Below, piece by piece: positions 42,350 through 50,866 of a stretch of DNA of 64,000 nt (positions within the stretch are counted from its first letter, which is position 1; every line of letters starts with the position of its first letter). The position numbers and the translations under genes were made by a program. Under the pieces are notes generated by a model. The model ran no database searches, was not told where the DNA came from, and worked only from the letters and a program-made list of their open reading frames with translations. Source of the DNA: an uncultured Bacteroidales bacterium. GTDB taxonomy: Bacteria > Bacteroidota > Bacteroidia > Bacteroidales > Paludibacteraceae. Location: NCBI GenBank assembly GCA_902800215.1, contig CADCDS010000013.1, forward strand, positions 38,585-102,584, written 5' to 3'.

Positions 42350-43888
42350 ATCGCAGATTAAGTTCCTACCGGTCATCTCTTTCGGCTGCTCAATGCCTAA
42401 GATATGACAGATAGACGGAGCGACGTCTGCTAAGATACCGTCTTCCACGTGAGCGTTCACATGGTCTTTGCTGATATAGACAAACGGAACCGGGTTGAGA
42501 CTGTGCGCCGTGTTCGGTGTACCGTCGGCATTGATAGCATTGTCGCAGTTACCGTGGTCCGCAATGACGATGATCTCGTAACCGTTCTCCAGTGCCGCTT
42601 CGATCACTTTGTTCGAACACTCGTCGATGGTCTTCACCGCTTTCTCGATAGCCGGATAAACACCCGTGTGACCTACCATGTCGCCGTTGGCGAAGTTGAG
42701 TGTGATATAATCGAACTTCTGTGTCTTAATCGCAGCTACCAAAGCTTCTGTCACTTCCGGCGCACTCATCTCCGGTTTCAGGTCATAGGTTGCTACCTTG
42801 GGACTCGGGATCAGGATACGCTCTTCGCCCTCATACTCCGCTTCACGACCACCGTTGAAGAAGAACGTCACGTGTGCAAACTTCTCCGTTTCGGCGATAC
42901 GCAGCTGTTTCATACCTAAGCGGCTGACTACCTCACCGAGCGTGTTCTCCACGTTCTCTTTCGGGAAGAGGATATGCAGACCCTGGAACGAAGAGTCGTA
43001 CGGCGTCATGCAGAAGTATTTCAGACCCGGAATAGTATGCATACCTTGTTCCGGCATGTCTTGCTGCGTGAGCACAATCGTGATCTCTTTAGCACGGTCG
43101 TTACGGTAGTTGAAGAAGATCACTACATCCCCTTCTTCGATGCGTCCGTCGCAAGTAGCGTTTACCAACGGTTCCATGAATTCATCGGTGTCCTTATGCT
43201 CCTCCGTGTGGCGGTCATAACAACCCTGAACAGCCGCTACCATATCGCCATCCGTAACCTGTAACCCGTAACCCGTAACCAATTGGTCATAAGCCACTTT
43301 GATACGCTCCCAGCGTTTGTCACGGTCCATGGCGTAGAAACGACCGATGATCGATGCGATATGTGCGCCGGTCTGGTCACACACACCCTGCAGTTCTTCG
43401 ATAAAGCCTTTACCGCTTCTGGGGTCGGTATCACGACCGTCCATGAAACAGTGCACGAAAGTCTTATCGGCTACACCGTACTCTTTGGCGATCTGAACCA
43501 GTTTGAAGAGGTGATCCAACGAACTGTGAACACCACCGTTCGAACACAGACCCATGATATGCAGTTTCTTGCCTGCTTCTTGCGCAGCCTTATACGCTGC
43601 TTGAATCTCCGGGTTCTGCATAATCGAGTTATCCCGTATCGAACGGTTGATCTTCACCAGATCCTGATAAACGACTCTACCGGCACCGATATTGAGGTGT
43701 CCCACTTCCGAGTTACCCATCTGTCCGTCGGGCAGACCTACGTTCTCACCGCTTGCCTGTAATTGCGAATGCGGATACTTAGCCAACAGCGCATCCCAAT
43801 GCGGTGTCGGAGTGACGGAGATGACATCGGCTTTACTCTTGTTACCGATGCCCCATCCGTCCAAAATCATCAATAATGCTTTACTCAT
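42347..43888 (-). CDS. gpmI: Cofactor-independent phosphoglycerate mutase GpmI
   Basis: 513 residues; converts 3- and 2-phosphoglycerate with two Mn ions and a phosphoserine intermediate. Metal motif [10 protein letters not shown] at the start, phosphoacceptor Ser60 in [28 protein letters not shown] and the late [11 protein letters not shown] and [11 protein letters not shown] four-unit heptamer array codes [11 protein letters not shown] in the surface region between domains. Two arrays flank the gene on both sides, so all three positions of the locus carry repeats. Confidence 0.96.
   Translation of the reverse strand: MSKALLMILDGWGIGNKSKADVISVTPTPHWDALLAKYPHSQLQASGENVGLPDGQMGNSEVGHLNIGAGRVVYQDLVKINRSIRDNSIMQNPEIQAAYKAAQEAGKKLHIMGLCSNGGVHSSLDHLFKLVQIAKEYGVADKTFVHCFMDGRDTDPRSGKGFIEELQGVCDQTGAHIASIIGRFYAMDRDKRWERIKVAYDQLVTGYGLQVTDGDMVAAVQGCYDRHTEEHKDTDEFMEPLVNATCDGRIEEGDVVIFFNYRNDRAKEITIVLTQQDMPEQGMHTIPGLKYFCMTPYDSSFQGLHILFPKENVENTLGEVVSRLGMKQLRIAETEKFAHVTFFFNGGREAEYEGEERILIPSPKVATYDLKPEMSAPEVTEALVAAIKTQKFDYITLNFANGDMVGHTGVYPAIEKAVKTIDECSNKVIEAALENGYEIIVIADHGNCDNAINADGTPNTAHSLNPVPFVYISKDHVNAHVEDGILADVAPSICHILGIEQPKEMTGRNLICD
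43254..43281. repeat. Heptamer array inside gpmI
   Basis: Units gtaacct, gtaaccc, gtaaccc, gtaacca, coding VTGYGLQVT. Confidence 0.85.
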
Positions 43889-43945
43889 ATCTTAAAATCT
43901 TAAATCTAAAATCACAAATCTTAAATCATAAATCATAAATTTGAA
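43889..43945. repeat. Eight-unit heptamer array between gpmI and sirtuin
   Basis: Units atcttaa(a), atcttaa, atctaaa, atcacaa, atcttaa, atcataa, atcataa, atttgaa. It covers the whole spacer and the sirtuin stop. Confidence 0.92.
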
Positions 43946-44628
43946 ATGAGTTGGTTTACCAACTCCGGAACGCCTTCCGTCGCTTTCTTCTTAATATGCG
44001 TGATATGGTCTGCCCATACCCCGAACTCGGGTTGACCCGGATCAACGAAGTAGATAGGTATTCCGGGTCGCGTATAATGCAATAACGAAGCCGCAGGATA
44101 GACGTTCAGACTGGTTCCTACCACAATCATAATATCCGCCGTGCTGGCAATGCGGCAGGCTTCATCAAAATAGGGCACGCCTTCACCAAAAAACACGATA
44201 TACGGTCGCAGTAACGAACCGTCGGGATGACGATCCCCGTAATGTTGCTCCCAACCCTCCAAGGGCACGGTTGCCAACTCATCCCGTTCGGAACGGAGTT
44301 TCGTGATCTCGCCGTGCAAGTGCACCACGTTCTTGGCACCGGCACGTTCGTGCAAGTCATCGATATTCTGCGTGATGATGGCGGTGTCGGGGAAGGCCTG
44401 CTGTAACTTGGCAATCGCTATATGTGCGGCATTCGGTTGAGCAGCTAAGGTATCCCGGCGACGGTCGTTGTAGAACTTCACGCACAACTCCGGATTACGT
44501 AACCACGCTTCATGCGTGCACACATCTTCCACACGGTAATGTTCCCATAAACCGTCACTGTCCCGGAAGGTGCCTAAACCACTCTCGGCACTCACTCCTG
44601 CGCCTGTAAATACTACAATCTTTGCCAT
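43933..44628 (-). CDS. Sirtuin-family NAD-dependent protein deacylase
   Basis: 231 residues of the SIRT5/CobB class: NAD-binding GAGVSAESGLGTFRD, ITQNIDDLHERAG, catalytic His in HLHGEI, GTSLNVYPAASL and the acyl-selecting Tyr/Arg in FYNDRRR. No zinc-ribbon cysteines are present in the loop where class members have CxxC pairs (SERDELATVPLEGWEQHYG instead), as in several Bacteroidota homologs. It removes succinyl, malonyl or acetyl groups from lysines; the Tyr-x2-Arg pair favours acidic acyl groups. Confidence 0.9.
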   Translation of the reverse strand: MAKIVVFTGAGVSAESGLGTFRDSDGLWEHYRVEDVCTHEAWLRNPELCVKFYNDRRRDTLAAQPNAAHIAIAKLQQAFPDTAIITQNIDDLHERAGAKNVVHLHGEITKLRSERDELATVPLEGWEQHYGDRHPDGSLLRPYIVFFGEGVPYFDEACRIASTADIMIVVGTSLNVYPAASLLHYTRPGIPIYFVDPGQPEFGVWADHITHIKKKATEGVPELVNQLISNL

Positions 44629-44631
44629 ATT

Positions 44632-44659
44632 CTCTAAACTCTAAACTTTCAACTCTCAA
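44632..44659. repeat. Heptamer array between sirtuin and smpB
   Basis: Units ctctaaa, ctctaaa, ctttcaa, ctctcaa; ends over the smpB stop. Confidence 0.88.
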
Positions 44660-45123
44660 CTAAATTGTGCAAATTTTTTAATTTGCGCAATTTGCCGTTT
44701 GTCATCTGCTTCACGAAGACTCTGCCGCTTGTCATAGGTATGTTTACCTTGACAGAGCGCTATCTCCATCTTCGCCAAACCCTTCTCGTTGATGAACAGG
44801 CACAGCGGAACGATCGTCTTTCCCGTGTCCTTGGTTGCTTTCTCCAGTTTCCGGATCTCTTTCCGTTGCAGCAGCAACTTCCTGTCCCGCTTCGCCTCAT
44901 GGTTGGCGTACGAACCAAAACGGTATTCCGCGATATGCATCTGTTTGACGTACATCTCCCCGTGTTCGACAGCGCAGTACGAATCGACTAACGACGCCTT
45001 TCCTTCCCGTATCGACTTAATCTCCGTGCCGAATAACTGAATACCCGCCGTGTATCGGTCCAGAATGATGTACTCAAACTTCGCCTTCTTGTTTACTATT
45101 TTGACGTCACTCTTCGCTTTCAT
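44656..45123 (-). CDS. smpB: SsrA-binding protein SmpB
   Basis: 155 residues; carries tmRNA to stalled ribosomes. Family motifs [40 protein letters not shown] (beginning), [24 protein letters not shown] and [30 protein letters not shown] (C-terminal tail). tmRNA itself (ssrA) was not found in the window. Starts 17 bases inside the upstream CNNM-type gene. Confidence 0.96.
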   Translation of the reverse strand: MKAKSDVKIVNKKAKFEYIILDRYTAGIQLFGTEIKSIREGKASLVDSYCAVEHGEMYVKQMHIAEYRFGSYANHEAKRDRKLLLQRKEIRKLEKATKDTGKTIVPLCLFINEKGLAKMEIALCQGKHTYDKRQSLREADDKRQIAQIKKFAQFS

Positions 45124-46189
45124 TTTCCTCTTTCAACTTTCCACTTTCCACCTTCCGATATTTCTTCTGCCTTTGCTCCCAACGATCACGAGCATACTGC
45201 TGCATATCGATGACGGTGTCGTTCTCGTCAATGATCTCCAGACCGAAGATGGTCTCGATGATATCTTCCAAGGTCAGGATACCGACGAACATACCGTACT
45301 CATCGATAATCTGGGCGATCTGACTCTTCTGCTTAAGCATACTATCAAAAATTGTGCCAAGTGTCAGGTCCTGATCAAAAGCCGGTAACGGACGTTTGAT
45401 GCCGCCTAAGGTCTTGCGGAAATGGTCCTCCGTCAATTCCTCCAAGGCATCGTTGCGCAGCACGTAACCCGTGATATACTCCGGAGCTTCGGGTTTGTAC
45501 AAAGGAATACGGGAGAAATGGTCGTACTCATCGTTATCATAATAGGCTCTGAGCGTCATGTTCTCCGGTGCAATCTTCGCTACCACACGCGGCGTCATCA
45601 CGTCGTACGCATGGATGGTATCGAGTCGCATGAGGTTAGAGAAGATCTTGTTCTCGTCTTCATCGACTACACCTTCTTCTTCTCCTACATTCACCATCGA
45701 CAGCACTTCTTCCCGGCTCACCGACGGTTCGTCTTCGTTGTCCGGGAACATCTTCGTGATCAATTCCACCAACAGCACAAAGGGATACAGCACGATGATC
45801 AGTACCCGGATCGTACGTGCCGTGAAACCCATCAACTGCCGCCAGTAACTGGTACCGATCACCTTCGGAATGATCTCACCGAAGATCAGGATCAGCAGCG
45901 TCACGATGGCGGACACCAATCCGAACCAGGCACTACCGAACACAGCTGTCGCCTGCATACCGACACCTGCTGCACCAATCGTGTTGGCGATGGTGTTTAA
46001 ACTCAGAATAGCCGCTAACGGACGACCCGTGTCATCCTTGTATTGCGCCATGAGTGTTGCCGGCGCGTAACCTTCTTCTTCCCGTAAGTTGATATAACTG
46101 AGTGAGGTGGACATCAGTACCGATTCCAACACGGAACATAAAAAACTGACGGTCATCGCACCGAATAAGAACAATAGTAATAATCCCAT
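45107..46189 (-). CDS. CNNM/CorC-type transporter-like protein (DUF21 and CBS)
   Basis: 360 residues. A DUF21 membrane domain of about four helices (with [14 protein letters not shown]) is followed by two CBS domains ([18 protein letters not shown] then [11 protein letters not shown] and [26 protein letters not shown]). Homologs are Mg2+ efflux/transport regulators of the CorB/CNNM group. The last residues before the stop ([14 protein letters not shown]) are repeat-coded. Its 3' end overlaps the smpB start by 17 bases. Confidence 0.9.
   Translation of the reverse strand: MGLLLLFLFGAMTVSFLCSVLESVLMSTSLSYINLREEEGYAPATLMAQYKDDTGRPLAAILSLNTIANTIGAAGVGMQATAVFGSAWFGLVSAIVTLLILIFGEIIPKVIGTSYWRQLMGFTARTIRVLIIVLYPFVLLVELITKMFPDNEDEPSVSREEVLSMVNVGEEEGVVDEDENKIFSNLMRLDTIHAYDVMTPRVVAKIAPENMTLRAYYDNDEYDHFSRIPLYKPEAPEYITGYVLRNDALEELTEDHFRKTLGGIKRPLPAFDQDLTLGTIFDSMLKQKSQIAQIIDEYGMFVGILTLEDIIETIFGLEIIDENDTVIDMQQYARDRWEQRQKKYRKVESGKLKEENESEE
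45130..45157. repeat. Heptamer array at the CNNM-type gene C-terminus
   Basis: Units ctttcaa, ctttcca, ctttcca, ccttccg, coding [10 protein letters not shown]. Confidence 0.85.
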
Positions 46190-46200
46190 ATCTGTTTTGT

Positions 46201-46917
46201 TTACATCTCTCCGCGTAGGCGTTTGATATGCTCGTACGCCTCATTGATTGTGCGGAATTTCTCGGTAGCCTGTTGTTTAATCTCTTCTCCGGCATTCGCT
46301 ACCTTGTCCGGGTGATATTTCATCGCCATACGGCGGTATGCTTTCTTCACTTCTTCGTTCGTGGCACTCGGTTCGATCTCCAGAATCGTGTATGCCCAAT
46401 TGGGATCTTGTACCTTACGGTACATCGCCATCAGAGACTTGTAGTCTTCCGACTTGATCTCCATGGCGTCACTGATCTTTTTGATCACCGCTTCCTCTTG
46501 CGTCACGAACTCTCCGTCTGCGTTCGCCAAGTCCAGCAGCAAGTGTACAATCTCCAGACGGGTGGAGTAGTTGACGTGCTTGGCTATCTGACGGGATACT
46601 TCCTCCGCGTCGATGTCTTTTTCTAATAACTGCTTGAGTAACTGCAGTGCCTCTTTGGCGCCGGCTTCACCATAGGTCTTCAGCAGAAACGGTTTGATAT
46701 AATTGATCTCGGATTTGAGCACCCGACCGTCCGCTTTCATCACGCAGGCGATGAGTACCAATAACGACACGTGGATATCACCCGTCGTCGTTCCGCTTGC
46801 GGTGCTACCCACCTTGGCACTCACCGACACCATCGAGCCCAATACCACGCCCAACAGTGCCCCGATAGGACCACCTAATACAAAGCCCAATCCGCCTAAT
46901 AACCAACTTGCTTTCAT
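46201..46917 (-). CDS. TerB-J-domain protein (DjlA-like)
   Basis: 238 residues. A small Gly-rich N-terminal hydrophobic region ([22 protein letters not shown]) precedes a TerB-like helical domain ([22 protein letters not shown]) and a C-terminal J domain ([31 protein letters not shown]) with HPD. Resembles DjlA, a membrane-anchored DnaK co-chaperone. ATG at 46917 set by promoter and family start. First gene of the long minus-strand run to porX and EEP. Confidence 0.9.
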   Translation of the reverse strand: MKASWLLGGLGFVLGGPIGALLGVVLGSMVSVSAKVGSTASGTTTGDIHVSLLVLIACVMKADGRVLKSEINYIKPFLLKTYGEAGAKEALQLLKQLLEKDIDAEEVSRQIAKHVNYSTRLEIVHLLLDLANADGEFVTQEEAVIKKISDAMEIKSEDYKSLMAMYRKVQDPNWAYTILEIEPSATNEEVKKAYRRMAMKYHPDKVANAGEEIKQQATEKFRTINEAYEHIKRLRGEM

Positions 46918-46936
46918 CTTTACCCCAATTTTGCGT

Positions 46937-46969
46937 GCAAAATTACTGCTTTTTTTTGACATATGCAAG
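46937..46969 (-). promoter_or_regulatory. Promoter of the long minus-strand cluster
   Basis: Minus-strand CTTGCATATGTCA at -33 and TAATTTTGCACG at -7, 24 bp apart. Confidence 0.82.
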
Positions 46970-46994
46970 TATTTGTCCTAATTTTTTATTTTTA

Positions 46995-47026
46995 TTTGCG
47001 TATGTCATTTTTTTGTTGTACCTTTG
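46995..47026 (+). promoter_or_regulatory. Promoter of the DUF4832 gene
   Basis: TTTGCGTATGTCA at 46995 and TACCTTTGCAGTCG at 47019, 24 bp apart. Back to back with the TerB-J promoter. Confidence 0.87.
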
Positions 47027-47053
47027 CAGTCGAAACCATAAAACACGATCCGT

Positions 47054-48580
47054 ATGAGGAAAGGAATTCTTTTGATAGCCGCTTTTTTGACGGTATCCAT
47101 GCTTACGGCGCAAGCCGTAGAGGTAACTTATACCCCGGACAATACGACGATCTTCAAGAACCCCGAACGCGGGTTCACGGAAGAACTGAACGGCAAGGTG
47201 TCGGTTAGCAATCCCTATCGCGTGAAGAACCATATCAGCTCCAACTGGGGGAACTCCGACAAGATGACCATGCCGGTTGTGCTGTATAACTTCGGCAATT
47301 TCAAGACTCAGGACCTGCCGGACGCTATTCTGAACGGTTTTGACGAAGACATGCAGGTGCTGCGTGACATGGGTCTGAAATGTGTGTTACGCTTCGCATA
47401 TACCGAGCGGGAGAGCGACAAAGAGGACGCCAAGCCGGCATGGGCTATCCGGCATATGGAGCAGTTGAAACCCCATCTGGCCGCCAACGCGGATGTGATC
47501 TATGTGTTGGAAGCGGGATTCGTCGGCGTGTGGGGGGAGTGGTACTACTCCAACAACTACGGCAACGAGACGCAGCACGTGACCGCGAACCGGCGCACGA
47601 TCATCGAGAACCTGTTTGCCAACGTACCGACGGACCGTTTCATCCTGTTCCGTTACCCCATGATCCAACAGGATTATCTGCACGACAAGAATCCTTTGAC
47701 AGCTACCGAGGCGTTCAGCGGAACGGAGAAATCGCGGATGGGATGTCATAACGATGCGTTTCTCCATAACTGGGGTAACATGGGCACGTATGCCAGCGAC
47801 GATGACGACGATGACCCCAAGCAACGTCAGTACGTAGCGACCCAGTGCCTCTACACGCCGAACGGCGGAGAGACGAATATCGACGACGACGATAACCTGG
47901 CGGAACGGATGTACAGCAAGGCCCCGTCCGAGATGAGCACCTACCACTGGTCCTTCTGCGGTTCGACCTATGCGATGCCGGTTATCCGACGTTGGCGCAA
48001 CAGCGGTATCTTCGATACGCTGAACGTGTACATGGGCTACCGGTACAACCTGCTCAATGCGCAGTTCAGCAACGAGGCGGCACCGGGCGGCAAGGCGAAT
48101 ATCACCATTCGCGTGCGCAACGCGGGTTATGCGCCCATATACAACGAACGACCGGCGTATATCGTATTCCGCAATCAGCAATCCACCTTCAGAATACAAC
48201 TGAAAGCGGACCCGAGACGGTGGGCACCGAACGGTTTTGTGAGTTGGATCAACGAGCAGGTGGATATCCCTGCCGACGCTCCGGAAGGTACATACCGGCT
48301 CTATCTGTGGTTGCCGGATAAGTACGAGTCCATCCAGAACGACCCGCGCTATGCCGTGCGCTTTGCCAACACCGATGTATGGGACAGCAACACGGGGTAT
48401 AATAACCTGAATGCATCTATCGTTATCAACCGAAATGCACCGATGAATCCGGGAGAACTGCCGGAAGGGATAGAAGAGGTGAGCGATGAGCGGTTAGAGG
48501 TTAGTGGTCCTCAGAAAGTAATACAAGACGGAATCTTTTATATTTTAATGCCTAATGGACGTAAATACTATTGTCTTTGA
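47054..48580 (+). CDS. Secreted DUF4874/DUF4832 protein
   Basis: 508 residues with a signal peptide (MRKGILLIAAFLTVSMLTAQA). The N-terminal half is DUF4874-like (NPERGFTEELN, LRDMGLKCVLRFAY, VLEAGFVGVWGEWYY) and the C-terminal half DUF4832-like (WSFCGSTYAMPVIRRWRNSG, YRYNLLNAQFSNEAAPGG), a combination known from secreted carbohydrate-active proteins. An aspartate run (SDDDDDDP) could bind calcium. The short C-terminal tail (KVIQDGIFYILMPNGRKYYCL) resembles a type IX-like sorting tail. Just before it a heptamer array codes SDERLEVSG. Overlaps the HAD gene by 26 bases. Confidence 0.88.
   Translation: MRKGILLIAAFLTVSMLTAQAVEVTYTPDNTTIFKNPERGFTEELNGKVSVSNPYRVKNHISSNWGNSDKMTMPVVLYNFGNFKTQDLPDAILNGFDEDMQVLRDMGLKCVLRFAYTERESDKEDAKPAWAIRHMEQLKPHLAANADVIYVLEAGFVGVWGEWYYSNNYGNETQHVTANRRTIIENLFANVPTDRFILFRYPMIQQDYLHDKNPLTATEAFSGTEKSRMGCHNDAFLHNWGNMGTYASDDDDDDPKQRQYVATQCLYTPNGGETNIDDDDNLAERMYSKAPSEMSTYHWSFCGSTYAMPVIRRWRNSGIFDTLNVYMGYRYNLLNAQFSNEAAPGGKANITIRVRNAGYAPIYNERPAYIVFRNQQSTFRIQLKADPRRWAPNGFVSWINEQVDIPADAPEGTYRLYLWLPDKYESIQNDPRYAVRFANTDVWDSNTGYNNLNASIVINRNAPMNPGELPEGIEEVSDERLEVSGPQKVIQDGIFYILMPNGRKYYCL
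48476..48510. repeat. Heptamer array before the DUF4832 tail
   Basis: Units gaggtga, gcgatga, gcggtta, gaggtta, gtggtcc. Codes EVSDERLEVSG, joining the domain to its sorting-like tail. Confidence 0.85.
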
Positions 48581-49184
48581 TTTAGGAGGCGTGATCATCA
48601 ACCTCAATGTGCCGCGGTGTGTAGGGAACTTCAAGCAGTTGATGGATGAGGAATATATCCGCACGGTCTTAGGGATCGATGATGAAGGCGAAGGCGTCGT
48701 GGCGGTCAGTGCAGCTACCAAACAATTGATGCACGACTATGAGTACGGAAATATCTCCACGGAGGAATTTCTGAAAACCCTGCAGGAGTACTGCTATCCC
48801 GGTACCACGATCGAGCAGATTCGGGATGCATGGCTCAGTATGTTGGACGAGTTACCGCAAGAAAGGCTCGATTTCATCGGGAGTTTACGAGCACAAGGAT
48901 ATCGCACGATTTTATTGTCCAACTCCAATGAGTTGCATTGGCAACCTATTTGGGATGAATATAACTTAGGCAGCTATTTCGATGCGGTCTTTGCATCGCA
49001 GAAACTGCATATGGCGAAACCGAATCAGGAGATCTTCGATCACGTAGTACGGGAAGCAAAAGTGGACTGTGCACACACGATTTATGTCGATGACCTCGAG
49101 AAAAACCGTAAAGCCGGAGAGAAATTCGCAGGCTGGGAGACGGTGGAGAGTATAGAAGAATTGAAAGAGAAATTATCGGAATAA
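48555..49184 (+). CDS. HAD-family phosphatase, YihX-like
   Basis: 209 residues of the haloacid dehalogenase superfamily: motif I FDLGGVI (Asp then Gly where the usual second Asp would be, as in YihX-type alpha-glucose-1-phosphatases), motif II LLSNSNE, motif III lysine in AKPNQEIF and motif IV YVDDLEKN. Probably a small-sugar-phosphate phosphatase. Starts 26 bases within the DUF4832 gene; followed by a sugar kinase. Confidence 0.85.
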   Translation: MDVNTIVFDLGGVIINLNVPRCVGNFKQLMDEEYIRTVLGIDDEGEGVVAVSAATKQLMHDYEYGNISTEEFLKTLQEYCYPGTTIEQIRDAWLSMLDELPQERLDFIGSLRAQGYRTILLSNSNELHWQPIWDEYNLGSYFDAVFASQKLHMAKPNQEIFDHVVREAKVDCAHTIYVDDLEKNRKAGEKFAGWETVESIEELKEKLSE

Positions 49185-49209
49185 CGGTATAACGGGATAC
49201 CGGGATACC
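49178..49209. repeat. Octamer array after the HAD gene
   Basis: Units ggaataac, ggtataac, gggatacc, gggatacc, across the HAD stop and into the spacer. Confidence 0.82.
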
Positions 49210-49227
49210 GACAAAATATTTTAGACC

Positions 49228-50310
49228 ATGAAAGCCATACTGAAGCATTTTGCGATTTGGAATGAAGTGGATGAACCGCAACCTTTACGGATCGGATTCA
49301 TCAATGATTCGTTTGTAGTGCCGGCGAAGCGTGTCGGCGAAACGGCGTATTGTCTGCAACGGATCAACCATAAGATCTTTAAGGATGTGGAAGGTCTGAT
49401 GCGGAACATTGAGATCGTCACCTCTCATATCCGGGAGAAGTTATTAATCGAGCGGGAAGAGAACATCGAGCGGAAAGTGCTGCATCTGATTCCGACGAAA
49501 GAGGGTAAACTCTTTTACAAGAGTCCGGAAGGCGATTACTGGCGCTTGTATGTGCTGGTGGAGCCGGCTACATCGCAGGAGAAAGTGACCCCGATGTCGG
49601 CGGAACTGACGGGTCAGGCGTTTGGTCGTTTCCAACGCCAGTTGGCGGATCTGCCGTTTAATGCTTTATGCGAATCGATCCCTAATTTCCATAATATGGA
49701 GTTCCGTTTGCATGAGTTGGATGAGGCTTTGGCTGCCGATAAAGCCGGTCGTAAAGCAGCTTGCAAGGATATCATCGAATGGATTGACAAGCGGAGGGAG
49801 ATGATGTGTCTGGCGGAGGTGCTGTTCCGGGAAGGCAAACTGAAGAAACATATCAACCACTGCGATACCAAGGTGAACAACGTGCTCTTTGACGAGAAAG
49901 GCCGACCGATCTGTATCGTGGATCTGGATACCGTCATGCCGGGCTTTGTGTTCAGTGATTTCGGTGACTTCATGCGTACGGCGGCTAATACGGGTCTGGA
50001 AGATGATCCGAATGTGGATAATATCCATGTGGATCTGGAGATTTTTGAAGCTTATGCACGCGGATATCTGAAGGAAGCTACCTTCTTGACGGAATTGGAG
50101 AAAGAGTTGTTACCGTACGGGTGCCGTTTGTTGAGTTACATGCAGACAGTGCGGTTCTTTACCGACTATATCAACGGCGATACCTATTATAAGATCGCCT
50201 ATCCCGAGCATAACATCGTGCGTACAAGAGCACAGCTGAGGCTGGTGGAAGAGCAAGAGAAAGTGGAACCTCAAATGAAAAAGATCATCCATGACTTGTG
50301 CAGTAAATAA
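49228..50310 (+). CDS. Phosphotransferase-family sugar kinase (NahK-like)
   Basis: 360 residues of the aminoglycoside phosphotransferase fold. Catalytic loop HCDTKVNNVLFD (HxDxxxxN) and metal-binding DLDTVMPG are complete; N-terminal RIGFINDSFVVPA and LQRINHKIFKDVEGLMRNI are typical of NahK-like N-acetylhexosamine 1-kinases in Bacteroidota. It probably phosphorylates an amino sugar at C1. Neighbours (a secreted DUF4832 protein, an HAD phosphatase and a CBM9-like protein) suit a glycan-use locus. Overlaps the next gene by 20 bases. Confidence 0.85.
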   Translation: MKAILKHFAIWNEVDEPQPLRIGFINDSFVVPAKRVGETAYCLQRINHKIFKDVEGLMRNIEIVTSHIREKLLIEREENIERKVLHLIPTKEGKLFYKSPEGDYWRLYVLVEPATSQEKVTPMSAELTGQAFGRFQRQLADLPFNALCESIPNFHNMEFRLHELDEALAADKAGRKAACKDIIEWIDKRREMMCLAEVLFREGKLKKHINHCDTKVNNVLFDEKGRPICIVDLDTVMPGFVFSDFGDFMRTAANTGLEDDPNVDNIHVDLEIFEAYARGYLKEATFLTELEKELLPYGCRLLSYMQTVRFFTDYINGDTYYKIAYPEHNIVRTRAQLRLVEEQEKVEPQMKKIIHDLCSK

Positions 50311-50866
50311 GGTCAATTGGCCGGATAGTTTTCCGGAGAAACCGGAAGTGACGGTGGAAGTAAGCAACGACCACGAAGCGTTGTATTTAAAATGGCACGT
50401 GAAGGGAGAACAACTGCGTGCCGTGACGACGGAGGATCAGGGACCGGTATGGGAAGACTCGTGTGTGGAGTTTTTCTGCCAAGTACCGGGAGAGGATACG
50501 TATTGCAATTTTGAGTGCAACTGCATCGGTGCAATGGTGGGTTCCCGACGCAAAGGCAGAGCGGAAGATGTCGTGCCGTTTTCTTCCGATGAAATGGGAA
50601 GAATTGAGCGCAAATGTACCTTCCCCAGAGAAGCGTTTGAGGAGAAAGACGGTTGGTTTGAATGGGAAGTGGAAGAGCGTATCCCCTTAGACCTGATTTT
50701 CCAATCTCCAATATCCAATCTCCAATTTCCAATGACCCTAAAAGCCAATTTCTACAAATGTGCCGATAAAACAAAACGGCCGCACTTCTTGAGTTGGCAG
50801 CCGATTTGTTTACCGAAACCGGACTTTCATTGTCCGCAGTTCTTCGGAGAGATTACTCTACTTTAG
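50291..50866 (+). CDS. CBM9-like carbohydrate-binding protein
   Basis: 191 residues with a family 9-like carbohydrate-binding fold: LKWHVKGEQLRAVTTEDQGPVWEDSCVEFFC and CNFECNCIGAMVGSRR, with conserved Trp and acid-pair motifs. No signal peptide, so it would be cytoplasmic unless the start is wrong. The segment after LIF (QSPISNLQFPMTLKA) is written by a heptamer array. Cysteines in VEFFCQV and the tail HCPQFFG are unusual. Its 3' end overlaps the convergent phosphoesterase gene by 14 bases. Function is probably accessory to the kinase. Confidence 0.8.
   Translation: MTCAVNKVNWPDSFPEKPEVTVEVSNDHEALYLKWHVKGEQLRAVTTEDQGPVWEDSCVEFFCQVPGEDTYCNFECNCIGAMVGSRRKGRAEDVVPFSSDEMGRIERKCTFPREAFEEKDGWFEWEVEERIPLDLIFQSPISNLQFPMTLKANFYKCADKTKRPHFLSWQPICLPKPDFHCPQFFGEITLL
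50701..50735. repeat. Heptamer array in the CBM9-like gene
   Basis: Units ccaatct, ccaatat, ccaatct, ccaattt, ccaatga. Codes QSPISNLQFPM, an insertion in a beta-sandwich loop. Confidence 0.9.

Noticed and set aside
43933-44628. Sirtuin as inactive because zinc cysteines are missing
   Set aside because: Similar zinc-less deacylases occur in Bacteroidota and the NAD and catalytic His motifs are intact.
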